Below are positions 10,424 through 21,481 of a stretch of DNA of 64,000 bases, one piece after another. Below the pieces are notes generated by a model, which worked only from the letters and a program-made list of their open reading frames with translations, was not told the origin of the DNA and searched no databases. Both the position numbers and the translations under genes were made by a program. The stretch's first letter is position 1, and every line of letters begins with the position of its first letter. The stretch comes from Heterocephalus glaber (lineage: Eukaryota > Chordata > Mammalia > Rodentia > Bathyergidae). The stretch is taken from assembly GCF_000247695.1 (NCBI RefSeq), contig NW_004624795.1, forward strand, positions 5,009,546-5,073,545, given 5' to 3'.

Positions 10424-11039
10424 GGAGCCCCCTCAGAGCTCAGCTGGGTTGCAAAGTCTGCACATTTTTAAACAAACAGTGAGCTGGTCCCAGGACTGGG
10501 CTTCTTCAGGGCCAAAGCAGCACTTTGCACAAAGCAGTAAAGCAGATGCCAGACTCAGGCGATGTGGCCCTGCACCGGGCTGCATCCCTCCTCCCTCTTG
10601 CCCCCAGCATCGGAACCCTGTGGTCGGGACCATACTGCAGGCCCAGGACCTGTGCTAAGATGAGAGGCTCAAGGCTGAGATGACCAGGCTTCTGCCTTCT
10701 GTCTGCCCTGCACCTGGCCCTGCAGACCCAGCCAGGTGACTGACGGGTGGAAGAAACTGGAGTTTGGGCTTTGATCTGCCCTCTCTCCACGTCTTCAAAG
10801 CGCTGACACATGTGTCAACGTAACTGGGGTCTCCAGCAAGGTGAGGGAAGAGGAGGGACTCGGAGGAAGCTGATTTATGGGACAGCAGGCAGCCGGGCAG
10901 CACTGTGCCCCCTAAGGCTGAAAGCCCCACTTCATCCTGTGTCGAGACTCAATTGCCTGGGAGTCGTAGCACCCTCATGCCCATGGGATTTGAAAAGAGG
11001 GGCCCTTAAAGAACATGCTTCTGGAGTGTTCTTGGTTGC

Positions 11040-11127
11040 TTATTGTGGCGCTTGGAACGCTTGGGAACGAACTCAGGGCCTCTCACACGCCAGTCAAGGG
11101 CTCCATCCCGGAGCTCCTCCCCCAGCC
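11040..11127 (-). mobile_element. Diverged ID-type SINE
   Basis: Antisense; the minus strand has GGGAGGAGCTCCGGGATGG and GTGTGAGAGGCCCTGAGTTCG. Box B is recognisable, the 5' half is poor. Confidence 0.5.
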
Positions 11128-11142
11128 TAGCAAATTCACTTT

Positions 11143-11231
11143 TTTTTTTTTTTTTTTGGTACCAGGGATTGAACTTGGGACCTTGCGATTTCGAGGCAGG
11201 CAGCAGCACCACTGAGCTAAATCCCTGGCCT
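11143..11231 (-). mobile_element. tRNA-derived ID-like SINE with target-site duplication
   Basis: Long T tail, GGTACCAGGGATTGAACTTG, ends at GCTAAATCCCTGGCC. GCAAATTCACTTT is present at 11130-11142 and 11232-11244. Confidence 0.93.
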
Positions 11232-11506
11232 GCAAATTCACTTTAGTAACCCTCTCCCCTTTGGCCTGGCCTGCCGTAATATACAAATGTGACCCTTTCA
11301 CTTCAAGACCAGTCAAGTTCAAAATGCCTACATCTTTCCCAACTTGGAGAAGGCCACTGAGGTAGGAGGTCCCTGAAACAGAGATTTCCGAAAAAAATCT
11401 GTGGATCAACCAATATGCAACTTGAATTCTAGATCACTAAGTGTTACTCAGAAGGGATATTCCCTGTTGAACCTGGTGTTCTTGGGTACTCAGGAAGTCT
11501 GCTTGA

Positions 11507-11680
11507 GAAGGCAGGTGTGGTAGCACAAGCCTATCTATAATCCCAGCACTCAGGGGTCTGAGGCAGGAGGATCACAGTGAGTTTGAGGCCAGCCTGGGCT
11601 ACACAGTGAGTTCAAGGCCAGCCTGCACTACATAGCCAGACCCTGTCTGACGAAAACCAAAAGATAAACAACAACAAAAA
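11507..11680 (+). mobile_element. B1-like SINE with internal duplication and target-site duplication
   Basis: GGCCAGCCTGGGCTACACAG and GGCCAGCCTGCACTACATAG form the internal duplication. AAGTCTGCTTGA flanks the element at 11495-11506 and 11681-11692. Confidence 0.92.
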
Positions 11681-12037
11681 AAGTCTGCTTGATTTCTCTT
11701 TTCCCAAAGGAAAAAGAGGAAGCAGTGGCCTAAGACCCTGAACAAAACCTGTGGTCTGATTGCTATCGATGGAGCTGAGGGTAGGACTCAGGGCAAAGAG
11801 AGGCCATCGTTCTAAATACATCACACAATCCACAGATGTGGATTTATATAAACTCTCGAGGACCAGAGGCAGAAAAGGAAATGATATGCTGCTTTGTAGA
11901 TATGAGATCTTGCGTACATTACTTATTTTCTCTGGGCCCCAGGCTGTGAGAAGAATAATCACACTAACCCCTCAGAGATGGGCTGAGAAATAAGGCTGAA
12001 CAGCAAAGCGCTATATAAATGTCAATAACGGCAGCAA

Positions 12038-12186
12038 TGATAACGAAAATAATAACAGCCGCCAGGGAGAAGGCGGGCGGGGAGAAGCAGCTCGGCAAGG
12101 CTGGGTTACCTGGCCCGCCATGATAAGCAGGAGCTGAAGTGGCTGCCCAGGCGGGCCACCTGCACCGCCTCCCTCCCGGAGATAAC
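12038..12186. promoter_or_regulatory. GC-rich unique block with three GATA motifs (candidate enhancer)
   Basis: TGATAAC at 12038-12044, TGATAAG at 12121-12127 and AGATAAC at 12180-12186 sit in a non-repetitive GC-rich block. Regulatory function is inferred only. Confidence 0.3.
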
Positions 12187-12727
12187 GGGTCTCCCCTACC
12201 CCTTCTCCCTGCCAGTGCTGCTCTTCCTTCTCACAAATTACACAGACTCTGCAGAGCAAATGTTTGGTCGCCGCCTTCTTCTTCCAGAGCTCGGGGATTT
12301 GTGTGGATTAAGGTATCAGCAGCGGATGCTGGGCTAGAGGTCAAGTAGATGGACACGATTTGCAGAGAGAGAATCCTCTGTCTTCTCACCAGCTGTCTGC
12401 CTTTCGGCCTGCCCTGCTTGGCCTATCTCACCTGTGTCAATAGAAATACAGCGCCTAGATCAAGGGACATGGTACTCCAAGTCTACTTTCAACTGAGCTG
12501 GTCACTGTGTATTTTCTGTTCCATTCTGAACACCTCATTCAATGGGGAAATATTAACTAAGTGCTGAATGGGAAAAGACCTGGGATTCAAGTCTCAGCAG
12601 CCGCAAAAGAAGGCACCCGAAATGTGTGTTGCTCCAGAGAAGGGAAGGCCTGGGGCTCACGGGAGAGCTAACTTCAAATATTTGGAGGCACAGCATATAG
12701 GAAAAGAATTAAGGGTTTTTGTGAGCT

Positions 12728-12840
12728 AAGTATGGCAGCACACACCTATAATCCAGTTACTCAGGAAGCAAGGCAGGAGGATAGCAAGTTTGAGGACAGG
12801 TTGGGCAATTTGGGAAGATCTTATCTTAAAATTAAAAAAA
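12728..12840 (+). mobile_element. Diverged B1-like SINE
   Basis: CACACCTATAATCCAGTTAC, GGCAGGAGGATAGCAAGTTTGAGG. Older than most copies here. Confidence 0.7.
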
Positions 12841-12854
12841 ATTTTTTGTTTGAT

Positions 12855-12950
12855 TGTTTTTTAATTCAGGCTGGATTTGAAGTCATACCTATCCTCCTGC
12901 CTCTGCCTCCTGAGTGTTGGGATTACAGGTGTGCACCACGACACCCAGCT
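12855..12950 (-). mobile_element. B1-like SINE
   Basis: Antisense: TCAGGCTGGATTTGAAGTC .. CTCCTGAGTGTTGGGATTAC. Short ID-like debris (GTGGTAGAATACC) follows to about 12,993. Confidence 0.8.
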
Positions 12951-13252
12951 CAGTGGTAGAATACCGCTGAATTTGATTCTTAGTATTACAAAAAAAACTA
13001 TGAATAAATATAAGTAAGTGAGCAACTTAGTGACTTAGCAAGACCCAGTCTCAAAATAAAAAATATTCGATCCCCAGGGAAGGGGGACCCGAGGCCAAAG
13101 CCAAGGCAGATCTGAAAGATGGGTCAGCATCTACTCGTAGGGCAGGAATTAGGAGGAAAACACCTTTCCTGTTATGGGACACAGGCTTGCAAGTAACTTT
13201 CCCATCTTCTCTCTCCATTTCCTTGAACAATAAAACTCCTCCATGAAGCTTG

Positions 13253-13254
13253 TG

Positions 13255-13339
<85 letters not shown>
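13253..13339 (+). repeat. Compound (GT)n(GA)n microsatellite
   Basis: About 14 GT units run directly into about 28 GA units. This explains the repetitive open frames in all readings here. Confidence 0.95.
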
Positions 13340-13341
<2 letters not shown>

Positions 13342-13934
13342 GTGTGCAGGCCTGTCTTTTCCTTCCAGGCACGTAGTGGAGGAAGACTTGCTACTCAGAC
13401 CTCCAGGGAGTTTCTCCTCTCCCTCCACTGCTAATGGGGCTCCTGACCTGTGCTCTCCAGTCAGGGTGGGTGGCAAGAGGCAAGGCTGCAGGTCACTGTG
13501 ACTCTACCCACTTAGTTGCAAGGGCAGGAAGGAGGGTGCTCCTCCAGGCTTCATGTGACCCAAGCCAAGAATCTGAGTTATTTCCCAGTGGCTAGGCAAA
13601 CATTTGCACTTGTCACCAGAAATAATATTGAGAATTAAACTTAAAGCTTCTCAAAAAAAGAAAACCAAAAAAGAAAAAGAAGGAGCCAGATATTTTCTTG
13701 CTTCCTAGGGCAGGAATCTGGTATTGGGCGCAGTCAGCACCTGCCCGATGCAAGGGACACACTGAGCTGAAGGCATAAGATGGCTATGAAATGAAATTCA
13801 AACCTAGGAGCCTGTTTTGGTTCAGAGATTTGTGTACCTGAAGGCTGGGACAAGAGAAAGAGTAAAGTGAGATTTGCCTTGATTTTTTTTTTTCCAGTCT
13901 CTTATATCCCTTTGACTTAAAGAGAAAGAAAGAA

Positions 13935-14010
13935 GGTCAGGGATGTAGTTCAGTGTCGCCGCACCTGCCCGGCAAGTCAAGGTCCTGAGTTCAATTCCTG
14001 GTACAAAAAA
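13935..14010 (+). mobile_element. tRNA-derived ID-like SINE
   Basis: GTCAGGGATGTAGTTCAGTG start and GAGTTCAATTCCTGG box B; AGAAAGAA lies on both sides. Confidence 0.85.
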
Positions 14011-14042
14011 TAGAAAGAAATGTTATTTAAAAACAGGTGATT

Positions 14043-14146
14043 GAGGGGGCGGGGATTTAGCTCACGGGCACCATGCCTGCCTTGCAAGCGCAAGGTCCTG
14101 AGTTGGATCCCTGGTACCACAAAAAAACAAAAACAACAACAAAAAA
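14043..14146 (+). mobile_element. tRNA-derived ID-like SINE, first of a tandem pair
   Basis: GGGGCGGGGATTTAGCTCAC to GGTACCAC and a (CAA)n tail. CAGGTGATT lies at 14034-14042 and 14147-14155. Confidence 0.92.
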
Positions 14147-14155
14147 CAGGTGATT

Positions 14156-14250
14156 TGGGCTGGAGATTTAGCTCAGTGGTTCTGCTGCCTGCCCTGCAAG
14201 TGCAAGGTCCCAAGTTTGACCCCTGGTACCAAAAAACCCAAAAAAACACC
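14156..14250 (+). mobile_element. tRNA-derived ID-like SINE, second of a tandem pair
   Basis: GGGCTGGAGATTTAGCTCAG to GGTACCAAAAAACCC. It is followed by a third CAGGTGATT copy at 14251-14259. Confidence 0.92.
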
Positions 14251-14279
14251 CAGGTGATTGATTGGTTAATTGATTGATT

Positions 14280-14353
14280 TTGCTGGTCTTTAAACCCAGG
14301 GCTTTGCACATGCTAGACAAATGCTTTACCACTGAGCTACACCTCCAACTCCA
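14280..14353 (-). mobile_element. Old ID-type SINE
   Basis: Antisense: AAACCCAGGGCTTTGCACATGC .. TTTACCACTGAGCTACACC, the classical ID sequence. Confidence 0.8.
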
Positions 14354-14368
14354 AAAGAGGTGATTTTG

Positions 14369-14500
14369 TTTTGTTTTGTTTTTGTTCTTTGAGCCAAGAT
14401 CTCACTATGTAATTGAGACTGGCCTGGAACTCACAGCGATCCTCCTGCCTCAGGCTCCTTAGTGCTGGGATCACTAAAGCATGTGCCACCACACCCAGTG
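14369..14500 (-). mobile_element. B1-like SINE
   Basis: Antisense with a (TTTTG)n tail, GATCTCACTATGTAATTGAG and GTGCTGGGATCACTAAAGC. Confidence 0.85.
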
Positions 14501-14915
14501 TAAGAGGTGAATTTAAAAACAAAATTTTCTCTAGTGAATAAGTTTTTCCTTAGGAGAAGATTTTGGAAGACTCTGAAAGATCTTTTTTTGGTGTATTTAG
14601 TTAATGCTCAACAGAAGCTTTTAATTTTTCTGTGTAGGTTAGGATATTGAAGAACACACAGTTAGGATTGTATTAGACACTATACTAGCTGGATGCTATT
14701 TTCCTCTTATTTTTTGTATTTGCAGCTTTGATCTTGATGTTAAATTCTAGGGATAAAATTCTTTTTCTTTTTCTACTCAAGACAGGAGGACCAAGTTAAA
14801 TCTTAACATGAACTGAACTATAGATCCGAAACACCCAAGTGAAAACCAGGAGGAAAACAACCACATATCCAGCTCTTTGAGATTCTGTGAAGAAAATGTA
14901 AAACACCAGTCAGAA

Positions 14916-15003
14916 CTGGGTTTTGTTTTTTCGGTACTGGGATTCGAACTCGGGACCTTGCACTTGTGAGGCAGGTGGCGGAACCACTGAGCTAAATCCC
15001 CCC
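14916..15003 (-). mobile_element. tRNA-derived ID-like SINE
   Basis: Antisense: CGGTACTGGGATTCGAACTC .. CACTGAGCTAAATCCCCCCC. Confidence 0.92.
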
Positions 15004-16494
15004 CACCCCACCAGGAGCTGGGTTTTTAATCTTGGCTTCATCCTTACTTTTGCTTTTTCCTGGTTGGGATGTACGCCCCTCAGCACGGGGAGCCTGCTCC
15101 CTCCCTTCTGGCTTCTCCTCTGGGAATCGTGTGGAGACAGATGAGGTTGAGAGATTTTCAGCAAAAGAACACTTCTGTCTTCATCTCTGTACCAAGAACT
15201 CGTGTGTTTTCCACTCATTCTTCTTTAAAGTTTCATTCCAAAGCCACAAACCAAGCAGGGACTCCAGAGTGCGGCAGAGAAAGAGGCTCCGTCCGTGTGG
15301 GAGACACCTGTCCCCAGCCCTCTTTCTCTGGCCGTGTGCCTGGTCCGTTTGCTTTCTGGTTGGGAAGACAGGGAAGGACCCTTCTTCTCAGCTGGCCGTG
15401 TGGATTGCGGGGGGGAGGCTGGGGTCTGTGGAAGTGTGTCAAGGTATAGATTTCAATGGGTTTCAGAGAGCTTTGAAGTGTTCAAGCTGCAGGTGGGCGC
15501 CTGAGAGGGCAAGGCCCTTTGAAAGTCTTTTTGTCAACTCTCCATTTCCGGTGCACCCGATGTCTGCATTTGAATGTTCTGAATAGAGCCCCCTCCCGCA
15601 CGCTGTTGGGTCCTGCCCAACCATGCCATCCTACCCACCCTTCAGGGAAGAACCCAGTGCCTCTCTGCCTTCTCCTGGCTCTTCCTCGTCAACTTCAGCG
15701 ACCTGGCTCTGGATCTCTCCTGCTAAGTTTCAGTCATGGGATGGAAAATTGAGTTCTGGACAAACACTGAGTGTAAACTGGAGGAACTGGCAGAGATGGA
15801 GGGCAAAAGTCCAAGGCCAGCTAAGAGCTTGAGATAGCTCTCCTGGACATCCGCCAGCCTGCATCCCCTTGAAGCCTTTCCCCACCACAGCTTGGTGCCG
15901 ACATTTTATTCTCAATGCGCGTCATCTCCAAAGAAGACAGCTCCTGGCAGAAGCTGTGGGCCTGACACAGGGAATCAGCAAATTCTGCCCAAATTGTTAA
16001 GGCCTTGCCCTGCCCCACCCTCAACCTTGCTGTCTTTCAAGTCACCACTGTGGCATCAACCCTGGCGACTGACCGCACCTGCCAGTGTGGGCGCTCTTCC
16101 ATGAGCTCCAGGTCCATTAGGAAGCTAAAGCAATGCTTCCTCTTGATGATCCCAAACCAACTACGAGCACAGCCCTGTGTGAATTCACCTGATTGGCCCT
16201 GGATGGGGAAGGAAAATCCAAGTTTTTCAGAAAAGGAAAACTAGAACCTTGATGCACTGAGGTGTGAGGGAGGCTGCTAGGACACTTTGCCTCCAGGCTG
16301 AAGATGAGAGAAAAGGAAGGCCTGCCCAGAACAGTGTTACAGGTCTCATGGGTCTCCCTGCGGGACAGCCTCTGGGTGCATTTTCTGCCAATATAAAAGT
16401 GCAAATCCTTTGCATTCCCAAAGTCAGGTCTTTTTTTGGGCTCGTACTTGCTAACATAAAGGAAGCCCTTAAAAAACAGATAAAAACCCAGTGG

Positions 16495-16624
16495 AAGCCA
16501 GGTGTGGTGGTGCACACCTGTAATGCCAGCACTCAGGAGGCTGAGGCAGGAGGATCACCAAAAGTTTGAGACCAGCCTGGGCTACAAAGGGAGACCCTGC
16601 CTCAAAAAACAAACAAACAAAAAT
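16495..16624 (+). mobile_element. B1-like SINE with target-site duplication
   Basis: AGCCAGGTGTGGTGGTGCAC to a (CAAA)n tail. AAAACCCAGTGG flanks it at 16483-16494 and 16625-16636. Confidence 0.93.
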
Positions 16625-16814
16625 AAAACCCAGTGGGAGGACCCCCTCCCCGCCCCCCTCAAGCTCTGGTGGCCAGAAAGCCCTACTGTGAGAGCTCTGT
16701 TATTTGCATGAGGCAGGTAGGTTTGACTGAGGGTAGGGATGAAGAAAATGTCCCTAAGTCTACTTTCACTGTCTTCATATTAATACATTGATTATGGTGA
16801 TACATCATTTTTGA

Positions 16815-16932
16815 GCTAATTGTGGTAGTGCACACCTGCAATCCTAGGAATTGGAAGGCTGAGAGGAAGAACCCCGTGAGTTCAAGACCAGACTGGGCTA
16901 TATATGGAGACCCTGTCTCAAAAAGAAACAAG
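16815..16932 (+). mobile_element. B1-like SINE
   Basis: GTGGTAGTGCACACCTGCAATC to GACCCTGTCTCAAAAAG. ACATCATTTTT lies on both sides. Confidence 0.87.
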
Positions 16933-16984
16933 CAAGCAGATGGAACATCATTTTTGGAGTGTCTCTTTTAGAAGAATTCTACTT

Positions 16985-17120
16985 CAGTATTCATTTCTTC
17001 AGCAGGTATTTCATGAGCATCTACCTTGTACCAGGCCTTGCTCTGGGCCCTAGAAATGGAGCAATGAACAGGGCAAAAAAAATCCCTGCCTCCCTGGATC
17101 TCACCTTGTAAAGTGTCAGG
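16985..17120 (+). mobile_element. L2 3'-end remnant
   Basis: Order GGTATTTCATGAGCATCTAC .. TGTACCAGGCCTTGCTCTGG .. GAGCAATGAACAGGGC .. CCTGCCTCCCTGGATCTCAC is that of the L2 3' end. Confidence 0.7.
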
Positions 17121-17249
17121 AGGCTAGAGATTGGTTTTCATGAATGGCAGGAGTGTCTCTTCTTTACTGTAGTAGCTTTATGTACAGTTTTTGGAAAGTC
17201 ATAACTGTTACAAGTTTATCAAGTTCCTCTATCAGAAAGCATGGTTTAG

Positions 17250-17351
17250 GGCCAGGGATTTAGCTCAGTGGTTCCAACGCCTGCCTTGTAAGCGTAAGGT
17301 CTGGAGTTCAATCCCTGATACCAGAAAAAAAAAAAACCTAAACCAACAAAC
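17250..17351 (+). mobile_element. tRNA-derived ID-like SINE with target-site duplication
   Basis: GGCCAGGGATTTAGCTCAG start and GAGTTCAATCCCTG box B. AAAGCATGGTTTAG occurs at 17236-17249 and 17352-17365. Confidence 0.93.
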
Positions 17352-18793
17352 AAAGCATGGTTTAGACCACCTTGCAGTCCTGAGTCATCTTCCCAGCCCG
17401 AGGTGGTTCCATTCCAGCCCCTCCTCCAGGGACAATCGTTTACTGAGGTCCCTTTCCCCGGGACCCCTGGCTTCGGGTCTAGCCAAGGTGGAGAGAGCAG
17501 GGCACGACCCCCTACCCCCTACCCACTGGCCCCGGAGGTCCCTGCACAGTGGCTCCGTTGGGGCTGGGGAGTGGGGGGCCGCCAGGCATTCCAGGCCTGA
17601 ACTCTTCATGAACCAGGAAGGGCAGGGGGTGGGGTGACCAGGAGAGCCGTGGGGACAGACTGGCGGGGAGGCTGGCCAGGCTCTGGGCAAACCTGCTGAG
17701 TAAATACTGAGCTACTCATCTCCAAGGTGGGGGTTGAAAGAGAGCTGTCAGGCCGGGTAAACTGGAGGGAGCCTCTGGCCAATGCGGAGCAGGGGACGCC
17801 TCTTTGTGGGGCTCCCTCCCTCTTCCACTCCCCTCCAGACAGATAGGACTGCAGGGCTCCAGGCCAGTGATCTGGAGAGCTTGAAGGACATGGAGAGAAA
17901 GAGCAATTTTCAATTAGCTCTAACTAAGCCAGCAAAATCTATGCAACAGGATGCGTCTCTACCCCACCTTCCTGTCCCCCTGCCCCTCTCCAAGTTTCTC
18001 TCTTAACTACATCTTCTGTCCTCAGAGGAAAGGATGCTCAAGCTGAAGCTGCAGTGGGGTAATTCAGCTCATGCCATACACAGGAAAGCAGACCCTGAGG
18101 GAGGAGGTGAGTTGCCCAGGGACGCAAAGGAGACCAAATGGAGAGACCTGACCGATTTCTTTTCCAGTGACCAGAACCAGAACGGCAGGGATGCAGGCCA
18201 GGAGGTCAGTCTGAGCTAAACCGTGTGGCTGCCACAGCCTCCCTTTCTCCCAGGACTGGGCATTAAATCTTTCCCATCTTCAAGTCCTCTCCTACCGGGC
18301 ACACGCTCTGATCAGAGAAAGCATTTCGAGAGCCAGGAAGTGGCAAAAGCCAAAGCAGCTGGGTCACTGCTGTTGAATCATGCAAGAGAGGTGACAGGTG
18401 ATGGAAGGAAATCCTTGGAGCCAGGAGTGAGTCAACAAAAGAAATGCAGTATCTGGCACAACTGCAGGGGGTGCCACTCCTGTGGGCTATCAGGAGGAAG
18501 GCTCCCAGGTTATGCAATGAGGCTGTCTGGTCCAGGGGATCCCTCCTCCTGATTCTGTACATACTGTAAGTCAGTAAGTACCCTGGGACTCCCTGACCTG
18601 GTTCATTCATAATTACCTCAGTCCCTGGCGGCAAACCCTAGGATTACAGCACCAGGTGAGTCTGCTGGTGGATTCCAAGGCGAGGGGCAGGGGGAGGCTG
18701 CAGGACAGGACCTGTTTCCATCGTGCCAAGACCAAAGTCAACTCCGCATAAGAATGGTAATAGGAAGAAAGTCTTTGTGAATATATGAAAGGA

Positions 18794-18890
18794 GGGCCTG
18801 GGATTTAGCTCAGTGGTTCTGCTGCTTGCCTTGAAAGCACAAGGACCTGAGTTTGATCCCTGGTACAAAATATATATATATATATATATG
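18794..18890 (+). mobile_element. tRNA-derived ID-like SINE with (TA)n tail
   Basis: GGGCCTGGGATTTAGCTCAG and GAGTTTGATCCCTGG are followed by about 11 TA units in place of a plain A tail. Confidence 0.9.
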
Positions 18891-18899
18891 GAAATCTCT

Positions 18900-18985
18900 C
18901 CCAAACACTTTGCTATGTGGCAGGCAGCATTCTAGGCACTTCTAATATAGATCATTTCATTTTCTACATCTTCCATTTGGCATCT
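18900..18985 (+). mobile_element. L2-like remnant
   Basis: GCTATGTGGCAGGCAGCATTC then TAGGCACTTCTAATATAG resembles the L2 3' end. Diverged. Confidence 0.45.
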
Positions 18986-19384
18986 AAAAAAAAAAAAGTG
19001 GGAGCACAAGTACGTGGACTGGCATGAGCTAATAGGGGGACCACACAGGAAAAGCAAGCTGTGGCTCGGAATCCTTGCCCTCCCCGGCTCTAAATCAGGA
19101 GCCTCAAGTGTCTGCCTTCAAGACTTCCGGTCCATGTTCTTTTCCCCATGATGCAGAAGGGAGGGAGGGAGTGAGAGAAGCCACTGTTGCTGTCTTCCTC
19201 AGTGGGGGAACAGCAGAAAAAGACGGGGTTTCACACAGACGGCCTAAGGTGTCTGAGCTGCTAAGAGAATCCCTCACACCAGACCCTCAGGAGGTGTGAT
19301 GTATTCAGGACACACCTTGGAATCCACTGGGTACTATGGAAAGGAAAGAAAGCCTGTCTCTTTTTAATAATGATCATTGGTATA

Positions 19385-19512
19385 GTTTATATTTATTTAT
19401 TAGGGTCTGATCCAACCATTTTACATATATTAAATCCCTTCATCCCAACATCAACCCTGTGAGTCAGGCACCAATATTGTCCCACAGTGTAGATAGTAAA
19501 CTGAGTAGAGGG
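19385..19512 (+). mobile_element. L2/MIR-like remnant
   Basis: TTAAATCCCTTCATCCCAAC, ACCCTGTGAGTCAGGCACC and ACTGAGTAGAG match the word order of an L2/MIR 3' part. Confidence 0.5.
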
Positions 19513-19517
19513 AATTG

Positions 19518-19600
19518 TTTTTTTCAGTACCAGGGATCAAACTCAGGACCTTGCCTTTGTGAGGCAGGTGTGGTGCCACTGAGCTAAATCCCGGGCCCAA
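19518..19600 (-). mobile_element. tRNA-derived ID-like SINE
   Basis: Antisense: CAGTACCAGGGATCAAACTC .. CTGAGCTAAATCCCGGGCCC. Confidence 0.92.
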
Positions 19601-19656
19601 GCACAGGGCGTTGTGCAACTCCTTGGCCCCCTTCCTTCTGGGTCAACTTGACTTCT

Positions 19657-19679
19657 TTTTCTTTCTTTCTTTCTTTCTT

Positions 19680-19713
<34 letters not shown>

Positions 19714-19813
19714 NNNNNNNNNNNNNNNNNNNNNNNNNNNNNNNNNNNNNNNNNNNNNNNNNNNNNNNNNNNNNNNNNNNNNNNNNNNNNNNNNNNNNNN
19801 NNNNNNNNNNNNN

Positions 19814-19858
<45 letters not shown>

Positions 19859-19861
19859 CTT
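19657..19861 (+). repeat. (CT)n/(CTTT)n microsatellite interrupted by an assembly gap
   Basis: CTTT units, then CT units on both sides of 100 Ns (19714-19813). The gap size is a placeholder, so the true repeat length is unknown. Confidence 0.95.
19714..19813. other. Assembly gap, exactly 100 N
   Basis: A run of exactly 100 Ns inside the CT microsatellite. Open frames crossing it are artefacts. Confidence 0.99.
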
Positions 19862-19990
19862 TTGAAACAGGGTCTCACTATGTAGTTCAGGCTGGCCTTG
19901 AACTCACTATGGAGCCCAGCCTGGCCTCAAATTGAGTAATCCTCCTGTCTCAGCCTCTTAAATGCTGGGATTATAGGCATGCACCACAGA
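19862..19990 (-). mobile_element. B1-like SINE
   Basis: Antisense: GAAACAGGGTCTCACTATG .. CTTAAATGCTGGGATTATAGG. The adjacent CT/CTTT run is probably its expanded tail. Confidence 0.87.
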
Positions 19991-21467
19991 GGAGCCCTGC
20001 TATTCAACTTGACCACTTTCATCTCAGTCTTTGGGAGATTCTCCGAGCTTCCACCCTACTTCACCAACTCCTGATCAACAGCTCACAATGGCATAAAACT
20101 TTCTGTCTTGTTCAGGCGATCAAAGGGCCTCATGTGGAGAGAGCAAATGCTGAGGGAAAAAGCAAATGAACAAGGAAAATTCACACTTGGGGCTGAGAAA
20201 CAGATGGTGCTGAGAGTTGGGTGGAGTGGGGGCTTCACTGCCCCCCCCAGACCAGATCAGTCAGTGTTTGGGAAAAAATCTCTCCTAAAATTTTTATTCT
20301 TCAAAACAGGAAGGTTTTTTTGAGATCTAGTAAATGGAGACAGGAGGTAGAAGGCTTTTGAATTTCTTGCAAAAGAAAAGAAAAGTACCCATCCAAAAGG
20401 CGTGGAGGGACCTGAGAGTAAAGCCTTTGGGCCTCCACTTCGAGAGAGAGTTCAAGGGTGAAGTCCAGGAAGGCCTGGAGCAAAATGCAGCTTTGCTGGT
20501 TCTCCCTCTTCTCCTTTGTCTTCTACATGCCGTGATCTTTTCTTTCTCCAAATAAATGTCTTCTTGTAGACTGGGGTCTGGGGCCTCCAGCTGGGAGTGG
20601 GATTTGAGGGAGGGGACCCGAACTTTGCATTTGGGGAGATGGGGCTTGGAGACACTGGATGTTTCCGAGGCTGCCCCTGTGGGGAGGAAGAGTTGACTGG
20701 GCCCCCACCCTTCCCTGGAGGACTCTAATGGTTCCTTCGGCTGTGACCGAAAATCAAACGTCCCCACCGCTCCTCCCCTGACAGTCCCCCACCATCCTGA
20801 GGCCCAGCTGTGCCCTAACCACTGCTCTTCCTTCCCAAAGGGAGTTGCATTTCTGCAGACACTTGCTGTCCCCTCTGCCAAGGTGACCCCTTTGGGGAAG
20901 CCAAGCTTGGTAGCAATTTCAATTAGATACAGAAAAGCAGTTAATAGATTTTTTTTAAAAGACAGAGGGCAGGGCGGCAGCCTGGGAAAGCTAGGCTTCC
21001 GCCTCAGCCCCCTGCCTTCCTCTCCAGCCGGACTATGCCATTATTGGTAACACGGCCTCTTCTGCAATGTCACCAGCGCCATGGGGAAGCCAGGGCCAGA
21101 GCTGCTTACATGCCTAGTCATTTTTGCTGTCTTCCTCTCAAAGGTCACAGATTAAACAAATGCAGAGCGGGGCAGATAAGACTCCCTGCCTGGGTGACCA
21201 CTGTACCCCTGGGGTGCTGTCTGGGCGTGCACACAGGGTGCGGGGGTTTGGGGAAGTGGTGAGATAGCATCAAACCAGGGCCGAGGTCCGTGTCACCCCG
21301 TCGGCACCGCGGGATGAGTGAGCAATGGCCGTTTGCAGGGGGCCCCCGGAGCTTCCGGAGGCCGGCCCCACCTCCACCCGGACCAAAGGTTTGCTGGAGG
21401 GATGCCGGGGACAATAGCAGCCGGCAGGAGTGCCGCTGGCTTGTTTGGAAAACCCAGGGGCTCTTGG

Positions 21468-21481
21468 AGGTAAAAAGGTCA
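21468..21481 (+). promoter_or_regulatory. DR2 retinoic acid response element of the HOXB1 3' enhancer
   Basis: AGGTAA-AA-AGGTCA is a direct repeat with a two-base spacer, 1.5 kb past the HOXB1 stop codon on the 3' side. A conserved DR2 RARE in this position is known to bind RAR/RXR and to be needed for early neural expression of mouse Hoxb1. The repeat is seen directly; identity with the known element rests on its sequence type and position. It lies in a SINE-free interval. Confidence 0.8.

Noticed and set aside
13253..13501. Open frames rich in Cys-Val and Arg-Glu
   Set aside because: Translation of the (GT)n(GA)n microsatellite.
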